From contig NVRR01000167.1 of the NCBI GenBank assembly GCA_002732675.1, forward strand, positions 1 to 7,112: a stretch of DNA of 7,112 bases, given 5' to 3'. How positions within the stretch are numbered: the first letter of the stretch is position 1; every line of letters begins with the position of its first letter. The translations under genes and the position numbers were made by a program. The notes under the pieces were generated by a model, which worked only from the letters and a program-made list of their open reading frames with translations, did no database searches and was not told the origin of the DNA. Below, piece after piece: positions 4,429 through 7,112 of the stretch. Source of the stretch: Sneathiella sp. (lineage in GTDB: Bacteria > Pseudomonadota > Alphaproteobacteria > Sneathiellales > Sneathiellaceae).

Positions 4429-7112
4429 TTATTCCGCCGCTTGTTTGCGGGGCTCGGGATTGTGGAAGAGAGTAAGCAGGTGGGTAAGCTCCCCTTCGAA
4501 TACCTGGATCGCTTTTTCCTTCACATGACCATAGCCGCGGATATGTAAGGGTAGGGAGGCAATTTCGACGGCGATGGCGTGGTTCTCCCTGCTGAGATCA
4601 CCGAGCAGTGTTTCAACGATTTTCTCGAACTCAGTAATGAGCTGCCGTTCCTTTTTGCGTTCAGCCTGGTATCCGAAGATATCAAGCGGTGTCCCGCGTA
4701 ATGTCTTTAATTTGGCGAGATAGGCGAAGGCCTTCATCATCCAGGGTCCGAATTCCTTTTTCTTCAAATGCCCGGTATCGGGATCCCTTTTCGAGAAGAG
4801 CGGGGGCGCCAGATGGAATTTCAGCTTGTAGTCGCCGTCCATCATGGTTTCCACCTTCTGCATGAATTTAGGATCTGTATAGAGACGAGCCACCTCATAT
4901 TCGTCCTTATAGGCCATAAGCTTGAAGGCGGCGCGAGCGACGGCTTCCGTGAGTGACGTGGTGCCAGCGCCCATCACTTTTGCTTCCGCCGATACCGTTT
5001 TTTCGACCAACTTCGCGAATTTTGCTGCGTAACGCTTGTCTTGGTAGTCACTGAGGAATTCGGCGCGGCGCGAGATAATCTCCGCCAGTTCCGTTGCCGG
5101 CGGCACCACAGTGATCGGACCCTTCAATTCGGCGACCTCGGCCATCACCCGGTCCGGATCGTGGGCCATGACCCGGCCCCAGGCGAAAGCTTTCTTGTTT
5201 GCATCAATCGCGATGCCGTTGAGTTCAATGGCACGCATCAAGGCTTCTTCTGAGACAGGAACCAGTCCCTTCTGGAAAGCATATCCCAGCATAAACAGAT
5301 TTGTCGCAATGCTGTCGCCCATCAAGGTGGTGGCGATGTCACTGGCGTCGATAATGGAGCAAGACTCGGCGCCCACCGCATCCCGGATATGGTCCAGGGT
5401 ATCTTGCACCGGGAAGGGCGCATCGGGATTAAGCGTAAAATCCATAGTGGGCGCCGGATGCGCGTTGACCACAGCATGACCAACGCCAACATCGAATTTG
5501 GCCAGCGAATCATAGGAGCCGGAGACAACCATATCACATCCGATCAGCAAATCGGCGCGCCCGGCCGGAATACGTACGGCGTTAATATCTTCGGGGTTCG
5601 GGGCGATATGCACATGGCTGGTCACCGCGCCGCCCTTTTGGGCAAGTCCGGCCTGATCGAGAACGGAAATGCCCTTGTTTTCCAAATGCGCGGCCATCCC
5701 GACGAGAGCGCCGATTGTCACAACGCCGGTACCACCAATGCCGGTAATGAGAATACGATAGGGATTTACAAGGTCAATGAGCGCTGGTTGGGGGATATCT
5801 TCCGCCGGATTTTCAGCTGCATGCGGTGTTGCTTTGCGCAAACCGCCGCCTTCTATGGTGACGAAACTGGGGCAGAAGCCGTTGACACAGGAAAAATCCT
5901 TATTGCAAGTGGACTGGTTGATCGTCCGCTTGCGGCCGAATTCGGTTTCCAGCGGCTCCACAGACAAGCAATTGGATTTGACGGAGCAATCACCGCAGCC
6001 TTCGCAAACCAGATCATTGATAATCACCCGTTTCGCCGGATCGGGGTACGTGCCGCGCTTGCGGCGGCGGCGTTTTTCGGCGGCGCAAGTCTGATCATAG
6101 AGAAGGATGGTGACCCCGGTCTCTTCGCGCAGTTGTTTCTGGATCTTGTCAAGCTCATCACGGTGATGAATGGTCGTTCCTTTGGGCCAGGGAGTGCCGT
6201 TGGGATATTTATTGGGCTCGTCGGTCACCACGCGAATGATGGAGACGCCTTCGCCGGCAAGCTGCTGGGCGATCTGCCAGGGGGTGAGCTGGTCATCGAG
6301 CGGCTGTCCGCCGGTCATGGCGACCGCATCGTTATACAGGATCTTATATGTCATAGTCGCCTTGGCAGCGATGGCCTGGCGAATGGCGAGCAGTCCTGAA
6401 TGATGATAGGTGCCATCGCCGAGATTGGCGAAGATATGCTTCTCATCCGTGAAATGCTGTTGCCCAACCCAGGGAACGCCTTCGCCGCCCATCTGGGTAA
6501 ATGTATCTGTATTGCGATCCATCCAGGTGACCATAAAATGACAGCCGATCCCGGCAACCGCCCGGCTGCCCTCCGGCACTACCGTTGACGTATTGTGGGG
6601 ACAACCAGAACAGTAGAAGGGGGTGCGCACCAGTTTCGCTGGCGATGCATTGAGCTGTTGTTCCTTCCGGTCGAGGAAGGCGAGGCGATTTTTTATGGAC
6701 TCCGACGTATAAAAGCGGCTGATACGGGCAGCAATGACGCGGGCAACCAGCGCTGGTGTGAGCTCTCCGGTTGACGGCAGAATTACTGTTTTCTCGTCGT
6801 CAAACTTGCCCAGAATGCGCGGACGCACCTGTGTTTGCCAGTTATAAAGCTGCTCCTTCATCTGGTTTTCAATGATTGCCCGTTTTTCCTCAATCACCAG
6901 AACTTCTTCAAGTCCTTCGGCGAAGTTTCGAATTCCTTCCGGATCGAGCGGCCAGGGCATCCCCACCTTATAAACCGTGAGGCCGATATCCGCCGCTTGG
7001 TCATCATTTATGCCAAGATCACGCAGCGCCTGACGGACATCCAGATACGCCTTGCCGGTTGTCACAATACCCAGGCGTCGTTTCGGGCTATCCATCACAA
7101 CTTTGTCCAGAT
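4429..7112 (-). CDS. Indolepyruvate ferredoxin oxidoreductase, fused single chain (5' end outside window)
   Basis: This enzyme oxidatively decarboxylates indolepyruvate and other aryl 2-oxo acids to acyl-CoA, reducing ferredoxin; it serves aromatic amino acid breakdown in the cytosol. The frame stays open to the right edge (visible upstream residues LDKVV), so about 893 C-terminal residues of a usual 1,150-1,200 are present. Counting the GTG at 7098 as residue 1, the domains in order are as follows. First is a transketolase-C-like part (1-130), then CSGCPHN (163-169). The thiamine-diphosphate half has GDGTYHHSG (227-235) and N256. A ferredoxin-like segment holds C365, C368, C371, C377, C398, C404 and C409. 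The gamma-type domain begins GIGGTGVVTIG (453-463). The C-terminal extension (about 670-865) resembles DUF6537. The GTG at 7098 is internal, not the true start. No frameshift is seen, and the gene ends in TAA at 4429-4431. The DUF1272 gene follows on the same strand. Confidence 0.95.
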   Translation of the reverse strand, partial: LDKVVMDSPKRRLGIVTTGKAYLDVRQALRDLGINDDQAADIGLTVYKVGMPWPLDPEGIRNFAEGLEEVLVIEEKRAIIENQMKEQLYNWQTQVRPRILGKFDDEKTVILPSTGELTPALVARVIAARISRFYTSESIKNRLAFLDRKEQQLNASPAKLVRTPFYCSGCPHNTSTVVPEGSRAVAGIGCHFMVTWMDRNTDTFTQMGGEGVPWVGQQHFTDEKHIFANLGDGTYHHSGLLAIRQAIAAKATMTYKILYNDAVAMTGGQPLDDQLTPWQIAQQLAGEGVSIIRVVTDEPNKYPNGTPWPKGTTIHHRDELDKIQKQLREETGVTILLYDQTCAAEKRRRRKRGTYPDPAKRVIINDLVCEGCGDCSVKSNCLSVEPLETEFGRKRTINQSTCNKDFSCVNGFCPSFVTIEGGGLRKATPHAAENPAEDIPQPALIDLVNPYRILITGIGGTGVVTIGALVGMAAHLENKGISVLDQAGLAQKGGAVTSHVHIAPNPEDINAVRIPAGRADLLIGCDMVVSGSYDSLAKFDVGVGHAVVNAHPAPTMDFTLNPDAPFPVQDTLDHIRDAVGAESCSIIDASDIATTLMGDSIATNLFMLGYAFQKGLVPVSEEALMRAIELNGIAIDANKKAFAWGRVMAHDPDRVMAEVAELKGPITVVPPATELAEIISRRAEFLSDYQDKRYAAKFAKLVEKTVSAEAKVMGAGTTSLTEAVARAAFKLMAYKDEYEVARLYTDPKFMQKVETMMDGDYKLKFHLAPPLFSKRDPDTGHLKKKEFGPWMMKAFAYLAKLKTLRGTPLDIFGYQAERKKERQLITEFEKIVETLLGDLSRENHAIAVEIASLPLHIRGYGHVKEKAIQVFEGELTHLLTLFHNPEPRKQAAE

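Noticed and set aside
5389..6399. 336-codon open frame on the plus strand
   Set aside because: It lies fully antisense inside the oxidoreductase gene, whose motifs are unmistakable on the other strand. Its translation has no family features, and long antisense frames are common in genes with this codon use.

Overview
The window looks like ordinary chromosomal DNA from an alphaproteobacterium. The support is a GapR (DUF2312) nucleoid protein, a DUF1244 protein, an N-formylglutamate amidohydrolase next to pyruvate kinase, and a single-chain indolepyruvate ferredoxin oxidoreductase of the fused proteobacterial type. Coding GC is moderate, around one half by eye. I cannot name the genus; a Rhodospirillales- or Sneathiella-like lineage is only a guess. 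There is no sign of phage, transposon, tRNA, rRNA or CRISPR sequence.

Layout. At the left edge, on the minus strand, is the N-terminal 221 codons of pyruvate kinase, cut by the window end. A 308-base AT-rich divergent intergenic region (about 34% GC over 721-960) separates it from a plus-strand series: an N-formylglutamate amidohydrolase-family enzyme, a YbdK/GCS2-family carboxylate-amine ligase, a DUF1244 protein, GapR, and a 105-residue protein I do not recognise. The first three lie 39 and 31 bases apart, each with a Shine-Dalgarno sequence, and probably form one transcription unit. GapR follows after 125 bases and the orphan after 105 bases more. The orphan converges on a minus-strand DUF1272 zinc-ribbon-like gene, and their stop codons overlap. 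To the right, also on the minus strand, is most of a fused indolepyruvate ferredoxin oxidoreductase (893 C-terminal residues), cut by the right edge.

How the genes fit together. Pyruvate kinase and indolepyruvate oxidoreductase are core metabolic enzymes with no obvious link to the middle cluster. The most notable unit is the amidohydrolase paired with an ATP-dependent carboxylate-amine ligase: one family breaks amide bonds and the other makes them. No histidine-utilisation genes are nearby, so the usual HutG role is not supported by context. DUF1244 and GapR next to these enzymes match a neighbourhood I recall from other Alphaproteobacteria. No clear new defence or mobile system is visible; the candidates for novelty are the ligase/amidohydrolase pair, DUF1244 and the orphan gene.
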